In this document: one piece after another, positions 1 through 12,720 of the stretch
Numbering within the stretch: position 1 is the first letter of the stretch
Layout of the letters: each line of letters opens with the position of its first letter
Source of the DNA: Cephalopachus bancanus
Taxonomy: Eukaryota; Chordata; Mammalia; Primates; Tarsiidae
NCBI GenBank assembly: GCA_027257055.1
Contig: JAPVLO010000568.1
Location: 186,001-250,000 of the forward strand
Length of the DNA: 64,000 nt
Direction of reading: 5' to 3'
Notes under the pieces: model-generated
Told to the model about the DNA's origin: nothing
The model's input: the letters and a program-made list of their open reading frames with translations, nothing else
Database searches by the model: none
Position numbers and translations under genes: made by a program

Positions 1-112
1 GTAGAGATGAGGTCTCGCTGCCCAGGCGGGTCTCGAACCCGTGGGCTCAGGCAATCCACTCACCTCAGCCTCCCAAAGGCGCGGGATTACAGGCTGAGCC
101 ACCGAGCCCGGC
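1..112 (-). mobile_element. Alu SINE, left-arm part, cut by window start
   Basis: The reverse complement reads as the first arm of an Alu: it begins GCCGGGCTCGGTGGCTCAGC and continues into the internal promoter region. The rest lies outside the window. It carries GCGCC in place of the usual AGCACT before TTTGGGAGG, and lacks the AACTTGG segment before GCGAGACCTC. The complete Alu at 22151-22445 shares both changes, so the two probably belong to one subfamily. Confidence 0.9.
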
Positions 113-2944
113 TTGTTTTATATTATTAAATGTATGTGTGTAAACCACCTTAAAATCAATCTGCAGCAATGTGGGCAGAAATAAATAAAAAATGTAACTA
201 GATAATAACTTAAATAATGTTGTGATTAAAAAAAATAGAATACCTAAAGCACATTTCCCTTCAAGGCATTATTACATGATATTTCTGTGTAGGCCTTTTG
301 CCAGCAAGTCAGAACCGCATTCAGTGAGAAAGAATCTGAAGTTAATGAAACCTTAGACATTTTCAGCTGAGAAGAAGAAAACAACCTTATTTTTTCCTTT
401 TACTTTTTTCCTATTGTTCATTTAAGAGTGCAGTGGTTCTCTGAGGGCCCCAGTTCTTTCTTATTCGAGTAGGTTTAGTCAAATTACAGATGACAAAGGA
501 CTTCCTAATCTACAGTGCTTTGTGCTCCTAAGAGAACTCGGGCCTTGTGTTCTTGTTTCCGTTTCCTTAGTCAGCACTTGGCTAGTCCAAGGCTATGGGG
601 CCCCAGCTCAGACTGTTAGAAATAATAAGCATGCACAAAAAGAGAAAACAGCAGCCCATATTTTAAATTTGAAAAAGGAACCCTGCTCTTGAGGTGGCAG
701 AACAATTGTGTTGCTAATACCGTCCAGAAAAGAGAGATTGGGGGAGTAAAAGAAAAAAGAAAAACAGTGTTCTATAACCCTCTTTAATTAATTGTGACTC
801 TAAACTATACAGAGTAGAATAATACCTCTCTGGCTGAAGAGACGCTAAACTATCTTAGTAAGCATGTAAAGTGCTAAGGTTATTTTATGCATCTAGGGCT
901 GAATCTCTTTTTCTTATTCCCCAAAGGAAAATCTTTTGGTCTTTTGCTGATTAAGTGATATAAGCTCAACAAGTCTATGTTAATTTTAATAACTTTATTT
1001 TGTTTCATATTTTTTTCCAGCTCTGGTTAACATAGTCCCTAGTTAATGAGTTTATATGATTTTTAGATTATTTCCAAGTAGGATATAATCTGGTCATTTT
1101 TTTTTCCTTTGTAGGAGTGGAAAAGGTGTGATGCTTTTCCTCATCCAGAAAAGCATAGCAAATGTATTGCATCCAAGTTTTACATGACACAGGAGCCTTA
1201 AGAAATGAAGACTCAACGACCCAGGGAAAACTGCCTATTTTTATGCTTAGGTTCAGAGAAGAATGGGTAGCCGAATAAAAATATGATTGGACAAAAAGGT
1301 ATGATCTAGTGGTAACAGACAGAGTGGGGAAACCCAGCAAGCCTGTTGGTTCAGTCTTCTTGGCCTCTCTGGGTAGCACTTTTTCCTCACAGGTATAAGG
1401 CAGAACATCTCTGGAATGAGGGTTTTATGAACTACTATCAGATAAGGGAGATCAAATGAATTTTTATGGCCCACTCCTACACAGGAAGGAGGGGGAGGGT
1501 TAGAGAAGCTTTGCTTCTGAGGCTGCTTCTGAGACCTTCCAATCCCCTTAGTTCACAGTAGTCCGTGCGCTAAAGTGCCATACTTTGGGGTATTGTTTTT
1601 TGAGCCCCGATATCTTCATTACCATTATTGCTGAAATCTCTTTTCTCCTCCACATGGTGAATGTTTAATTGCATATCTACATTAGGTTCATCTTTTAATT
1701 TATTTCTGACCTAGTGCCCACCCGATTTAGAATTCAGGTAGTTATGTTTTATCTCAGGATTTATGAATCAGTTTTCTATTTGACATCTCCCTGACTGTCA
1801 AGGTTTTTATGACCTTGACATGGCATTATATTATGTACTTCCCCAGGCTCATACTCCATCTTATACACCATTCTCCACCTTATGATTTACTGTCTATTTC
1901 TATGTCCTATCCACTGGCCATTCACAGGAACACTTCAGACCTACATTTGCCTTGTGGCCCTATGCAAATTACAGTCTCATTGGCTTAACAATCATTGCTC
2001 ATCCAGCATCCAATCATGATGGCTTCTTGTCTGCCTTTTTCTGGACTCTGAATTCACACCTTATGTTGAATGACAAGAACACCAAATTAAGGCCCCAGAA
2101 CAAATTATCCAAAGTAAACAAACAACTCTAAACAAAAACATCCATCACACAGGAATGACATTAGTAGAGAATAAAAATGATTAGCATTGATTTTGACTGG
2201 ATCTCTATACCTAATGGGGTGTGTGTGCCTTGCCTGTATGTAGGTGAGTAGGAGAATATTTGTTGCACAGAAAAGACTTCACAGTGTGAAGGTTGAACTG
2301 AACCCCAGTGGAAAGAGATATAAGCAGTGTCATCAGGGGCTTATTTATTCCAGCTGTCTTGGGTGGAGGGGCATGGTTCCTGTGCCATTGAATGTACCCA
2401 CTTGGCACCTCGGATGCTGGCTTTCTTTGATGTGGGAAGGAATACTGGAGACTTCTCTTACTTGTCAGTATGTAACAAGGTAGCCTGTACATCTTGCCAC
2501 CATGCCCAAAGGGTGCTTACCTGCCACTCCTGCTCCTACGGTCTTATATTAACCTTTCTGAGCACACGCAAGTCAAGTACTCCATGAATGCTTAATTTCA
2601 ATGAACTGGCAAGACTGTTTTACTTAGAGTGCCATTTCTGCTTCAGGATAGCTCCATCTTTGATTCATTAAATGTGCTTATGTGACAATTGCTAAACCAG
2701 AATCCTTTCCATTTGGTGGCTCTGTCATAAGGCTTTAGAAGTTATGTGCACTGTGTGTAAATCATGATGCACCTGCATTCTCTTCTTTTATCCGTATAAT
2801 CTCAGTGCACTATATTAATAAAACATCCAAAAGAGAAATCCAATAAAAATATTATACATCATTTGATCAGTAAAGACCATATTATACAGTCAAAAGGACA
2901 TTAAGCCAAACAACAGCAATGTTTAACATGTTGCATACTTATAA
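113..2944. other. No recognisable feature
   Basis: AT-rich sequence with no repeat family, RNA gene or convincing coding frame that I recognise. Overlapping open frames of 60-103 codons occur on both strands around 1.1-1.5 kb and 2.2-2.6 kb. They have no conserved motif and no splice or repeat context, so I treat them as chance. Confidence 0.5.
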
Positions 2945-3050
2945 GGTACTAGGCACTTATAAAGCCAAAGAAATTTGCATGTCGTTTATCCAGTCTTAAT
3001 AACAACCTTGAAAGTGGGTATTATAGAAGCACAGAAGAGTATAATTCTAG
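2945..3050 (+). mobile_element. MIR SINE fragment (weak)
   Basis: The phrase TTTGCATGTCGTTTATCCAG followed by AACAACCTTGAAAGTGGGTA matches the MIR core pattern (ATTTATCC, AACAACCCTATGAGGTAGG). The flanks are too decayed to place the ends. Confidence 0.5.
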
Positions 3051-3274
3051 TTCTCTACTCCAGAGCAGGGGGAAAAGCCAGCTGGCTGACTCCTAGAGGA
3101 ATTCATTACCTTTGTGAATTTCTTGAGAGGCAGGGCCTGGTTGGTTCTCAGTCTCATGGGTCTAAAACCCTGATTATACCAGCTCAGTGAATGTGGAGTC
3201 ATCTCTCAGGGATAAATCACAAGCCAAGAAAAAATCACCATTAGACAAACCTGATACTCAAACCCACATGCTCA

Positions 3275-3845
3275 GCATATGTATCAGTCAGGGGCTCAAC
3301 AGGAGACAGATGGCATGCTGAAATTAGGATAATTGGGGGAGGGCTTAATAAAGGCTATTTACAAAAGTGTAGGCAGGATTAGGAAAATCATACAGAGTAT
3401 TGCAAAACTGGAAGCTAGTAAAAATTGCTCCATTTTCATCTCTAGGTCTGAAGGAATGACAGGGGCAGGGAGTGGTTTCGATGAGTCTTGGTGAGGAGGC
3501 TACCATGACAGGAGCTGCAATCTCTTGTCAAGGAACTCAGCCAGCCCAAAGCAACCTTACAAGGAGGGAATTGTGAGAATAAATGCCCTGAAATCAATCT
3601 CCTCTCCAGCCTCCAGGTAGGGTTCCCTATTGGTGAAGGCCAGCAAGAAGTCACAAGACAAGGCTGTTTTTTGAGGTAGTCTATATAGGTCAGCCTCCTG
3701 GAGTAAAGAGCAGGGTAGAAAAGCCTGGAGAGTAAATGTGGAAGGGCAATGATAAGATATGCAGCATCAAACATCTTCTCCTTAAGCCAAACAAGGTTCA
3801 GAAGCCACTCCACTATTTCATCATGAATAATTATCACACCAGGGA
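3275..3845. mobile_element. Ancient LTR-class repeat remnant
   Basis: The block begins TGTATCAGTCAGGGGCTCAA and continues through phrases such as GAACTCAGCCAGCC and GGTCAGCCTCCTGGAG. I recall this word order from an old mammalian ERVL/MaLR-associated repeat but cannot name the family. A 131-codon open frame on the minus strand lies wholly inside it and is taken as chance. Confidence 0.45.
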
Positions 3846-4027
3846 CTGGGAATCCTTGGAGGTCATGTGGTCAGCCCATTGCCCACTGTAGGCAGACTAC
3901 CTGAGAGACCAGATCATGATTAGAAATTTGTTGGTAAGCATGGACTCAAAGCAAGGAAAATCAGAAGAATGGAGTAATTTGTGATGTCAACCTTCAGGAC
4001 TAGAATACTGAAAAGCTAAAGAAAACT

Positions 4028-4440
4028 CTGTGATATTCATTGCTGCATAACAAGCCACCTCGATTTTTTTTTTTACAATTCCATGGGTTAGTTGGGTGTT
4101 TTCTTGGACTAGTAACTTCTTTGGAGCTGGATGGTCTGGGATGACCTCACTCACATGTGTGAGGCCTCAATTGGGATGGCTGGACAGAAAATTAGCCCAG
4201 ACTTGTTTGTGTGATGGAGAGAGAATTCCCAGAGGCGAAGAGAAGGCAAGTCCCACTAAGCAAGCACTGCTCAAACCTCTGCTTGTTTTACATTTGCTAG
4301 TGTCCCATTGCCCAAAGCAAATCACACAGCTAAACCCAGATACAAAAGTGAAGGAATACACTCCATCTCTTGATGAGGGAGGGGCTTCGAAATTTTGTGA
4401 CCATTTTTTTTTCAACTTATGCTACTTATAGTTCCATATT
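4028..4440 (-). mobile_element. MLT1-type MaLR LTR remnant
   Basis: Read in reverse this is an MLT1-like LTR. The plus strand opens with CATTGCTGCATAACAAGCCA, the complement of the LTR's 3' end, and closes with CTCTTGATGAGGGAGGGGC, from its 5' part. The block GGATGGTCTGGGATGACCTC between them is also typical. Related minus-strand copies lie at 42.2, 52.9 and 56.8-58.4 kb. Open frames inside it are accidental. Confidence 0.6.
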
Positions 4441-4699
4441 AGAAATAGTCTGTCCTGTTGGACAGAAATACTCAGAGTTTGTTAGCTTATACTCTGTCTC
4501 CCTAGCCCAGTGCTTAGGCAGTCATGTTTGTGATGTTTTGCTGTATTTCTGTGACTGACCTGCAACCTCAGGTCTTAAAGCCGTTCTGTCTTTTCAGGGC
4601 TATTGGGCTACAAGTCATTGTGTTGTTTAAGCTTAATTCTCGGACACAATTTTATTTTCTTTGTTTCTGATTTTTAGGGGGCTTTTTAGTTTAGTTCTC

Positions 4700-4835
4700 A
4701 AGTATTGACAGTGTGCATTATTTTCCCCATTTTACAGGTGATGGAATTGGGAACACAGACTATATGCTTCAACTGAACCCAGGCCTAACAGAATCCACAG
4801 TCTGCTCTCTTTCCCTTATACTCAATTGCTTCTCA
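4700..4835 (+). mobile_element. MIR SINE fragment
   Basis: TTTTCCCCATTTTACAGGTG, then GGGAACACAGACT, an interrupted AACCCAGGCC and CAGTCTGCTCTCTTTCCC, follow the second half of MIR (cccattttacagatgagg ... ctgactccaagtcc). Both ends have decayed. Confidence 0.65.
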
Positions 4836-5342
4836 AAATTTATATAAACACACTTTCTAAAACACAAATTACTACTGAACTAATAAGGAGCATTTTCATC
4901 ATCATTATTAAAATGATCAGTATTATTGAAAATAGAATCCTAGTCCACAGTGAGGTAACAGAGTTACAACCGACAATTTCAGTCTCTTTTTCTCTGGAGC
5001 CAGCAATAAGCACTTCATAAGACTCACATAAGAATCAGTCTTGATTAGAAGGTTCTGAGTTAATAGTTTTCCATTTTATTAAATAGCCATTTATTCTTTT
5101 AAATTAGCTGTCATTTCAATAGGGAAGCCAATTGGTTGAGCAACCGGGCTGCAGGGTGTACAAATTAAACCATCTGTGAAGTAAGCATGTTTTATGTTCC
5201 CATTATAATCCACATCAGGGGAAAGACCAAGCCCATAGGTTTCTGAACACTCAGTTCCTGCCTTCATGAAAATTTTTGCCCAATTTAGGGTCATCAGACA
5301 ATATTTAATTATGATTTACTTAAGTCAATATTCATCTCTATT

Positions 5343-5460
5343 CAAACAGATTGCAGCTCTCTTAGAGGCAGGAATTGGGAAGTATGCCTCTTTGTGTAGC
5401 ACCTAGCACATTAGACACATAATAAGGGTCTGAGAATACTGCTGATTGAAGAATAAAAAG
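5343..5460 (+). mobile_element. L2 LINE 3' end
   Basis: The order GCAGCTCTCTTAGAGGCAGG ... GTAGCACCTAGCACATTAGA ... GAAGAATAAA matches the last ~110 bases of L2 (gagggcaggga ... cagcgcctagaacagtgcctggcacatag ... ttgaatgaatga). Confidence 0.6.
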
Positions 5461-6039
5461 TTATGACTGTAGGTTGGGGAGGGAATAGCTGCTCCTTTTA
5501 TAAGCTACTACTGGATAAACATTAATAGATTAAATCAGTAAAGGATTAGGTTTGCCTGTATTAATGAATGCCCAAATAAAAGCAGCTTACAAAAGATAGG
5601 GAGTTTATTTCTATTTCATATGCCTTTTAATTTAGAAGTCGTAAAAAACGAGGAACATTTGTGGATGGCATCAGTGACACTGTCTCCTTGGGTTTTTCTG
5701 CTTCATCACTTGGAGCACAAGCATTTACAACATGCATTATCAATTTATCAGCATCTCACAACACATATTTAGAAACATAAATGTTTCCAAAGTAAATATT
5801 TCATTTTGTAAATACAACAGAATTTGATTCAACAAATATCTATTGAACACACACTATATGCCAAAAATTGTTTTTGAAGCCTGAAAAAAATGGCAGATAA
5901 GGAATTCTAGATGCAAAGAGGTGAACTGACTAGAAAGTTGACACATCAAATAAATAAATTGAGTCAAGGCTAGAGTCTGAGCTTTCCAAATACCATGTCC
6001 CCTTCCTTTGACAAATATGACTAAGCCTCATAAAAATTA
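5461..6039. other. Mostly unassigned; possible old repeat debris
   Basis: Around 5565-5765 the words AGCAGCTTACAAAAGATAGG and GGCATCAGTGACACTGTCTC suggest a decayed antisense LTR or DNA-transposon relic, but I cannot assign a family. At 5826-5905 CAACAAATATCTATTGAACA looks like the start of a common ancient mammalian repeat. Confidence 0.3.
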
Positions 6040-6200
6040 TAATATAGGGCTGACATTATTGTAATAATTTTCTTTTTCAGATCAGTAAATGTGGCTCAGA
6101 GACAAAGAATAACTTGCCCAAGTTTACTCAACTATCAAAATATTACAATAACTCTGTTCTGGCACATCTGACCACAGATTCTTTCATTTTTACTACAGCA
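6040..6200 (+). mobile_element. MIR SINE fragment
   Basis: TTTTCAGATCAGTAAATGTG, GGCTCAGAGACAAAG, AATAACTTGCCCAAGTTTAC and CTGGCACATCTGACCAC follow MIR 3' half words in order (acagatgaggaaactgaggctcagagaggttaagtgacttgcccaaggtcac). A short open frame across it is accidental. Confidence 0.6.
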
Positions 6201-6864
6201 TGTGTATTGTTTTCCCATTACATCTCTGATACAGCAGAAGATAAGAACCTGCTTCAAGTATGGGAGCTGGAAGGCTCAAGAGAGTTCAGTGCCAGGGTTT
6301 CAGATTGATTCCTTGTGTTAGCAGGGATCTAGGGCAGGAACATGGAAACAGAGGTTTAGCCATTTCATGAGGCCAGTGAGTTGGCCATTTCTGGTGGGTG
6401 TTGGCCTACACATCAGGCTTTACACCACCCATCCGAAGTCACTGCAGACATCAGATGTACTAGCACCAGGCTATTTCCACATACATCTTTGCCTCAAGTC
6501 CTGGGCAGGGCTGAACTTGCAGATTTACAAAACGGTGGCTCCCGTGAGTTTTCTGGCCTCCTTTTATAATCCTGTCTTTCCTTACTAGGTACTCTCCACT
6601 GTACATTCCCTTTATATCCCATCTACCACCAAGTCCTTTCCAAGCTTTCTTCTTAGATAAGTATTTTGAAGTGTTTCCTCTTTCTTTTCCACTGTGAACA
6701 TTCAGTGCTGCAGTCCAAGATTATTGTTATGAAGAGATGAAACAGGAGGCTGCCATCACACTCTCGCATTCCACAGCCTTTTTCTCCATGTTTCCAGAAA
6801 AATCTTCTTAAAGTTTTGTGCCATTTCTATGTTCAAAATGTCATATGTAATACCTAGGCTGTAT
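6201..6864. other. No recognisable feature
   Basis: No repeat or gene recognised. Two overlapping 60-70 codon frames at 6.37-6.59 kb in different frames have no motif support. Confidence 0.45.
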
Positions 6865-7330
6865 TAACATCCTATGACAGATATAGCAGAGACTCCTAGT
6901 ATCTTACCCATAACCCTTCTCCCTCATTCCTAAATAAGAAAGCCCTAGTTTTATTTAGAGCAGCATGGTACCTAGTAAAAAGACTACATTTGTAAGACTT
7001 CCCTGAAGATATGTATGGCCTCCCCATTGTAGTAAGAGGAAAGCCCTGGATGGGCCTCTAGAAAATCTACTAAAATAGGGCGAACTTAGCTAGGAAAGTT
7101 AGAATGTGGACTTGATGACTGATACTCCAGCAACCATCTTGTAATTATGAGGGGGATAGAATTCATGCACTAAGGAGCAGAAGGACAGATGGCACTTGTC
7201 TCTGAAGACTTCATGGAGCTGTCATGACATCTCTGGATAGGCTACTTCTAAAGTTATTATAGAGACTTAGAGAAATACATCTAAGCCAAATATAGGCATT
7301 TTCTAGTTCACAATAATCAATTTCAGAAAA
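6865..7330 (+). mobile_element. MaLR/ERVL-like LTR remnant
   Basis: The words GGATGGGCCTCTAGAA, AGAATGTGGACTTGATGACT, CCAGCAACCATCTTG and GGAGCTGTCATGACATCTC follow the body of an old mammalian LTR (aatgtggacgtgatggctgg ... cagcagccatcttgg ... gagctgccat). Ends and family are uncertain. Confidence 0.5.
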
Positions 7331-8065
7331 TAAGACATACTGCATGAAAATGCTAATTGACAATCTATTTCCCATTATTTTAAATGAGAAAAATTTGTGT
7401 TAAATGTCAAACAAAATCATCTGACCAATTTCTTAAAGCACAGTAAAATGACAGTATACAAATAACAATTGTGTTAAGACATGATATATACAAATTATCA
7501 CTTTTTGATGTACAAACAATCAATATAGTTGTTAAACAACTGGACTTCCATTTCCAGCCAAAATTGAGTAGCAGGTACCAGATTTACTCACCCAACTGAA
7601 ACTGCCAAAAATTGAACAAAATATATAAAATAACAGTTTTTAAGACACTGGACATCATTTGAAAAAGGACAGCAATTTCTGAGATATGAAACAAATAAGG
7701 TGAATGGTAATATTGGCCCAGTTTCCTGACTCAAAATAATTTTCAGGCTGAAATGTAGAGAAGAGGAACTGAAGCAGAGCCAGAAAGATTCCCTGAGTTG
7801 AAAAGATGTAGCTGAGGGTCTGGCAAGAGTCAATAACCTCAGCTTCAACTTTAAGAAACTAGAAAAAGAAGAGCACTACCAAAAGTAAGCATCACAAAGG
7901 AGATCATAAAGTTCAGAGCAAATAATCAATGAACTAGAAAAGAGAAAAACAATTTTTAAAAATCATAAAAACATAAATTGACCTTTGGAAAAAATCAATA
8001 AACTTATAAAAATCTTGTCAGGCTGACCAGGATAAAGAGTGATAATAAGAGACAGATAGAGCTAG

Positions 8066-8113
8066 AGAGAGGTAGAGGTAAAGAGAGAGGGAGAGAGAGA
8101 GAGAAAGGAGACA
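8066..8113 (+). repeat. GA-rich simple repeat
   Basis: AGAGAGGTAGAGG followed by a run of GAGA dinucleotides, lying inside the old L1M copy. Confidence 0.8.
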
Positions 8114-8231
8114 GAAATTACCAACATCAGAAATGAGACAGATGATAGCACTATAGATTCTGTAGATAAGGGAATATTAAGAACTACTTTACGTAAATCA
8201 ATTTGATAATTAGATGAACAATTTTAAATAC

Positions 8232-8601
<370 letters not shown>

Positions 8602-9435
8602 TAGTTATAATTCTTTTCACAAAAAAATCTTCAGGTCTAGACGGCTTCATTAGAGAGTTCTACTAAGCATGTAAGGAAGAAATAACACTGATTCTTCACA
8701 GACTGTTTCATAAAATAGGTTACTATAAACAAGCACACGAGAAAAGGTTCAATCTGATTAATGATTAGAGAAATAAAAATTGAAACTATGACAAAAATGA
8801 TGCTATACACTTATTACAATAGCCCAAATTAAAAGTTAGATTATACTAAGTGTTGACAAGAATTGGGAAAAACTGAAACACTCATACGTTTCTGGTGGGA
8901 ATGTAAAATAGTATAACCACACTGGGAAACATTTTGATAATTTTTAAAAAAGTTAAACATATACCCGGTCACATGACCCAGCCATTCTATCATAGGTATT
9001 ACCCAAGAGAAAAAGGTATATGTCCATACAAAGACTTGTTTAAGTAGTCCACAGCAGCTTTTTATGTTGGTAATAACCTGAAACTGGGTATCATCCAGAT
9101 GTTCATCAGCTGGTGACTAATTAATAAATTGTGATATATTTACATAACGGGATACTACTCAGCAATAAAATAGAATGAACTATTCATATACATTGAAACA
9201 TAGTTGAATTTCAAAATAGTTATGTGAATGATAGAAAGTGGACAAAAATGAATATTAGTATATACAGTACAATTCTGTTTATATGACATTCTAGAAATTG
9301 CAATTTAATCTATAATGACAGATAACAAATCAGTGCTGGGAAAACAGGGTTGGAGCTGGGATGGAAATGAGGAAGATATTTTAAAGGGATACAGTTTATT
9401 GTATGTCAATTATACCTCAATAGAGCTGTTCTTGA

Positions 9436-10497
9436 AAAGCAATTGTTTTATTTCCAGTTACCTAACTTTTCATAGCATCAGTAGCATGGTAGCTTTACGT
9501 TCCTTTTGTTGTTTCTTTTCAAAATGTCTTCTTAACATATTATGACATTCTACCAATTGTATTTAGAATGTTTCTTGAAACTTCTCCCACACAGCATTTT
9601 GTTTTAAAATGGTGCAAATGTTTTAATGTTTAAAAAAGTCTTAATATAATTTTTTACTATAGAGATGTAAGCCAAAAAATGATCTATTGCAAGGTATCTA
9701 CATTTGTAACTTGAGCTCAGCAGAAAACAGAGCTGAGATTTCTGAAGCTTATTTGTCTGCATTTCATCAGGGATATGAATCCTAGGAGCAGGAAAGAAAC
9801 AAAGAGAGTAGAGTAGCTAAAGGAGAACAAATACTCAATTGCGCTGCTGGGCTTATTGTTGCTAAGTGCAACAGAATGCTAGGTTTGTGGGATTCAGTCC
9901 TCAAGTAGCTATCTCTATAAAGCACATTCAAGGACTCTACTGGGGGCAGTATGTGGATAAAAAAGAAGGATTTATCCACTGATTCCTGTTTTCCACTGGC
10001 CAAAGATTTACTCCACAGAATATTAATTTGTCTACACTTCTGGATTGTGTAGGCCAGGATAGGGGCACAGGGCAGAGAACCAAAGAGAAAGGCTTTAGTT
10101 GCAGGCAGGAGGCAAGGCCACTCTCTGCTTGAGACTATATGAAGGAAGAGCCTTCACAGAGCTGCCTGCCACCACAACACAACAGCTGAAAAAAAAAACA
10201 AAAAACCGATGTGAAGCCAAGATGATATGAAATGGTGCAACAAAGATGTCTGATACATGTATGTTATGTGGGTATTAAGAACTGGGGTAAGTCTGAAATA
10301 GAGGTTTTTGTTCTATGTACTAGGCAACATGTGTAACCTACAGCTGATCCTATTTGACATATGTATTTTACTGCTCTGTTTCACATGAGTACACTCTTTT
10401 AATCAGTCTTGTGGCACTCATCCCTGCGGTACTCTAAATTTACTTGGATCGCTTTTATAAACCATTGACTTCTGTGCTCCGTCACACACTAATCAAA
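9436..10497. other. No recognisable feature
   Basis: No repeat family or coding frame recognised. A short A-rich tract (AAAAAAAAACAAAAAACC) is at 10190-10206. Confidence 0.45.
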
Positions 10498-10590
10498 ACA
10501 GAACACCTGGGATGAGCCTGGGTATCAGTATTTTTAAAGGCTTTCAAATGATTCTAATGTGTAGCCAAGGTAGAGGACCATTGAATCACT
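10498..10590. mobile_element. MER5-like hAT DNA transposon fragment
   Basis: CACCTGGGATGAGCCTGGGT, ATCAGTATTTTTAAAGGCTT and GATTCTAATGTGTAGCCAAG resemble MER5A/B words (gggcctgggaatctgtatttttaaaaagc ... gattctgatgtgcagcc). Short and decayed. Confidence 0.5.
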
Positions 10591-11027
10591 TCAGTCTCCT
10601 AGCTGTCCCCTGTATGTTTCATGTTTTTACCAATTCCAAATAGTATTCACACCTTCATTGCTTAAGTAAATGCTATTTTCTTTCTCTAAGTACTTTTCAT
10701 TATTCAAAGTACATTTTAAATTCTCCCTTACCTACATCTTTTCTTAACCATTTTATTCTTCATGATTTTTCCCTTCTTTGACTCAAAAATTTGTTTTAGC
10801 ATAGGATCTTCCATTCCTCTCCTTGCTGTCTGTAGTGACATGCTTTTATATTTTTTTCCAAACTTAAATTCTTTCCTCTTTTCTTCAACCCTTGGACTCC
10901 TCTGTGTTAATTTACACATGTTCTTGACACAAAGGAATCTTCCCCTGAAAAGTTTATTAGTTCTGTTTATTTTGAACAAGTTCAATGTGGCACACAGATT
11001 TTAAGTTGGCCTAATAATCTTCAGTTT
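10591..11027. other. No recognisable feature
   Basis: Pyrimidine-rich AT-rich sequence. Two opposed open frames of about 80 codons at 10.73-11.0 kb overlap each other on opposite strands and show no motif; considered chance. Confidence 0.45.
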
Positions 11028-11462
11028 TGTATGTTCATGCCCTTGTTAATCTTCTCCCCTTGAATGTGGCTGAAATCTGTGATTTGTTTCTGACCAATAA
11101 AATATGGCAAAGGTGATGGAATGTCATTCATATTATGTTATATTATATGACTCCACTTTTTTAGCAGTTTCTCTCTCAATTACTGGCTTTGAAGAAGAAA
11201 GTTTCCATGAATCCTATAGTCACAAAAAACCACATTCTGCCAACAACCTGGGCAAGATTGGAAATAAATCATTCCTCACTTAAGCCTCTGATAAAAATCC
11301 AGTCCTGGCTGATACTTTGATTCCAGTATTGTGAAACCCGAAACAAAGAACTGAGTTAAGCAGTGCTCTGAATTCGACTTACTGAAACCAAGATAATAAA
11401 TGTGTGCTGTTTAAGCCATTAAGTTTGTGGTAATTTGTTACACAGCAATAAAAAGTTAATAC
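11028..11462 (+). mobile_element. 5' LTR of a shrunken MaLR/ERVL-type provirus
   Basis: The block starts TGTATGTTCATGCCCTTG and ends TTTGTTACACAGCAATAAAA then GTTAATAC. It includes TTTAAGCCATTAAGTTTGTGG, the hallmark of MaLR-type LTR 3' ends. The same word order recurs at 12099-12548 in the same orientation: GAATGTGG/GAAAATAGG near the start, TGGCTTTGAAGAAG, AAGCCTCTGATAAAA against GAGCCTCTGATGAG, then TTGATTCCAGT against TTGATTGCAGT. The two therefore look like the LTR pair of one insertion. They have diverged strongly, so it is old. Confidence 0.65.
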
Positions 11463-12098
11463 GTATTTTGGTACCAGAAATGGGATGCTACTATAACAAA
11501 TACCTAAAGATGTAGGAGTTGCTTTAGAACTAACCAGTGAGTAGACACTGGAAAAATTTGAAGAAGGATGACAAAGAAAGCATAAACTGCCTTGAGTGGA
11601 CTGTTGGTAGAAATCTCCAGTTGGAGCATGTGCCTGGTGAGGGCTCAGAAGTGAGGAACATGCTATTGAAAACTGGGGGAAGGGGAAACTCTTCATAAGT
11701 AGGGGAAGACAGATCAGAAAAATTGTCTTGTACATTTATGTGGAAAGCAGAATATGTAAGTGATGAACTTGATTATTTAGCTAGGAAGATTTATAAGCAA
11801 AATGCTGAAGGTGCTGCCTGGTTTCTTTTTGTTGCTTGTAGTAACATGTAAGAAGAAAGAAATAAATCAAAAGAAGAACAAAAATGAATGAGAACATGAT
11901 TTTGAAAATCCAGTCTCTTCAGATAGCAAAAAGAAAGCTAAAATTAAGATGACTTGACCTAGAGAAAAAGTTGAGGTTATTACTCTACAAACTTTTGATA
12001 AAATCTTAGAAAAATAAAAAAGTCAGAGTACACAGTCAGTCACACAAAGGATCCTTTCAAGAAATTAAGGGTGTGTCTCACAGACCTCCTAATCAACC
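11463..12098 (+). mobile_element. Internal remnant of the MaLR/ERVL provirus
   Basis: About 640 bases lie between the two LTRs, far shorter than an intact ERVL-type interior of several kilobases. It opens with a primer-binding-site-like sequence. I recognise no gag or pol frame. The remainder is A-rich with no identifiable coding content. Internal deletion is therefore inferred. Confidence 0.55.
11469..11486 (+). promoter_or_regulatory. Putative primer-binding site (tRNA-Leu type)
   Basis: TGGTACCAGAAATGGGAT lies six bases after the 5' LTR end. As I recall the 3' end of a leucine tRNA, about 15 of 18 positions are complementary. A leucine primer is what names the ERVL class. The match supports the LTR-interior boundary; the tRNA identity is from memory. 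Confidence 0.55.
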
Positions 12099-12548
12099 TG
12101 TAAGGCTTCCATGCTCTTGTGTAGTCCCTTACCCTTGAAAATAGGTGAAAACTGCGACTTGCTTCTAACCAACTGAATATTTGAAAGGCAATGGATTACC
12201 ACTCCTGGGGCTGTGTTATGTTATATAGAGCTTCGTTTTGCTAGGAGTCTTATTTTCTGCATTGCTGGCTTTGAAGAAACAAGCTTTCATGAATTCTACA
12301 CGTATAAGGAAATAAATTCTGTCAACTATCTGAGGGAACTTGAAAGTAGATCCTTCTTCAGTCGAGCCTCTGATGAGAACTCATTCCTGGTTGACACTTT
12401 GATTGCAGTTTTTTGAGACACTAAGCAGAGGAACCAGTTAAGCCATGCCTGGGCTCCTGACCACAGAAACTGTGAGATAATGAGCACATGTTATTTTAAG
12501 TAATTAAGTTTGTGGCAATTTGTTATGCAGAAGTAAAAAACTAATACA
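12099..12548 (+). mobile_element. 3' LTR of the shrunken MaLR/ERVL-type provirus
   Basis: It begins TGTAAGGCTTCCATGCTCTT and ends AAAAAACTAATACA, closer to the usual MaLR terminus than its partner. It contains ACTTGCTTCTAACCAACTGA, GCCATGCCTGGGCTCCTGAC and CAGAAACTGTGAGATAATGA, typical words of MLT1-like LTRs. A 67-codon frame at 12213-12416 is contained in it and is not a gene. A target duplication is not clear; TCAG occurs near both outer ends. Confidence 0.65.
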
Positions 12549-12720
12549 ATCAGACTTTTTGTTGCTGTATCTTAGTCACCATTCCCAGTCAGTGAAACCA
12601 CAGGTAAGTTATAATATTATATTTGCCTTCCATTTTTGGACATTCATTTCAATTTCTTTAATGTTCACACTCTGCACATTTGGACATTGAGAGTTGACAC
12701 TGATTTCCTGACTCTTAGAG

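Noticed and set aside
3442..3837. 131-codon minus-strand open frame
   Set aside because: Contained in an old LTR-class repeat, with no motif.
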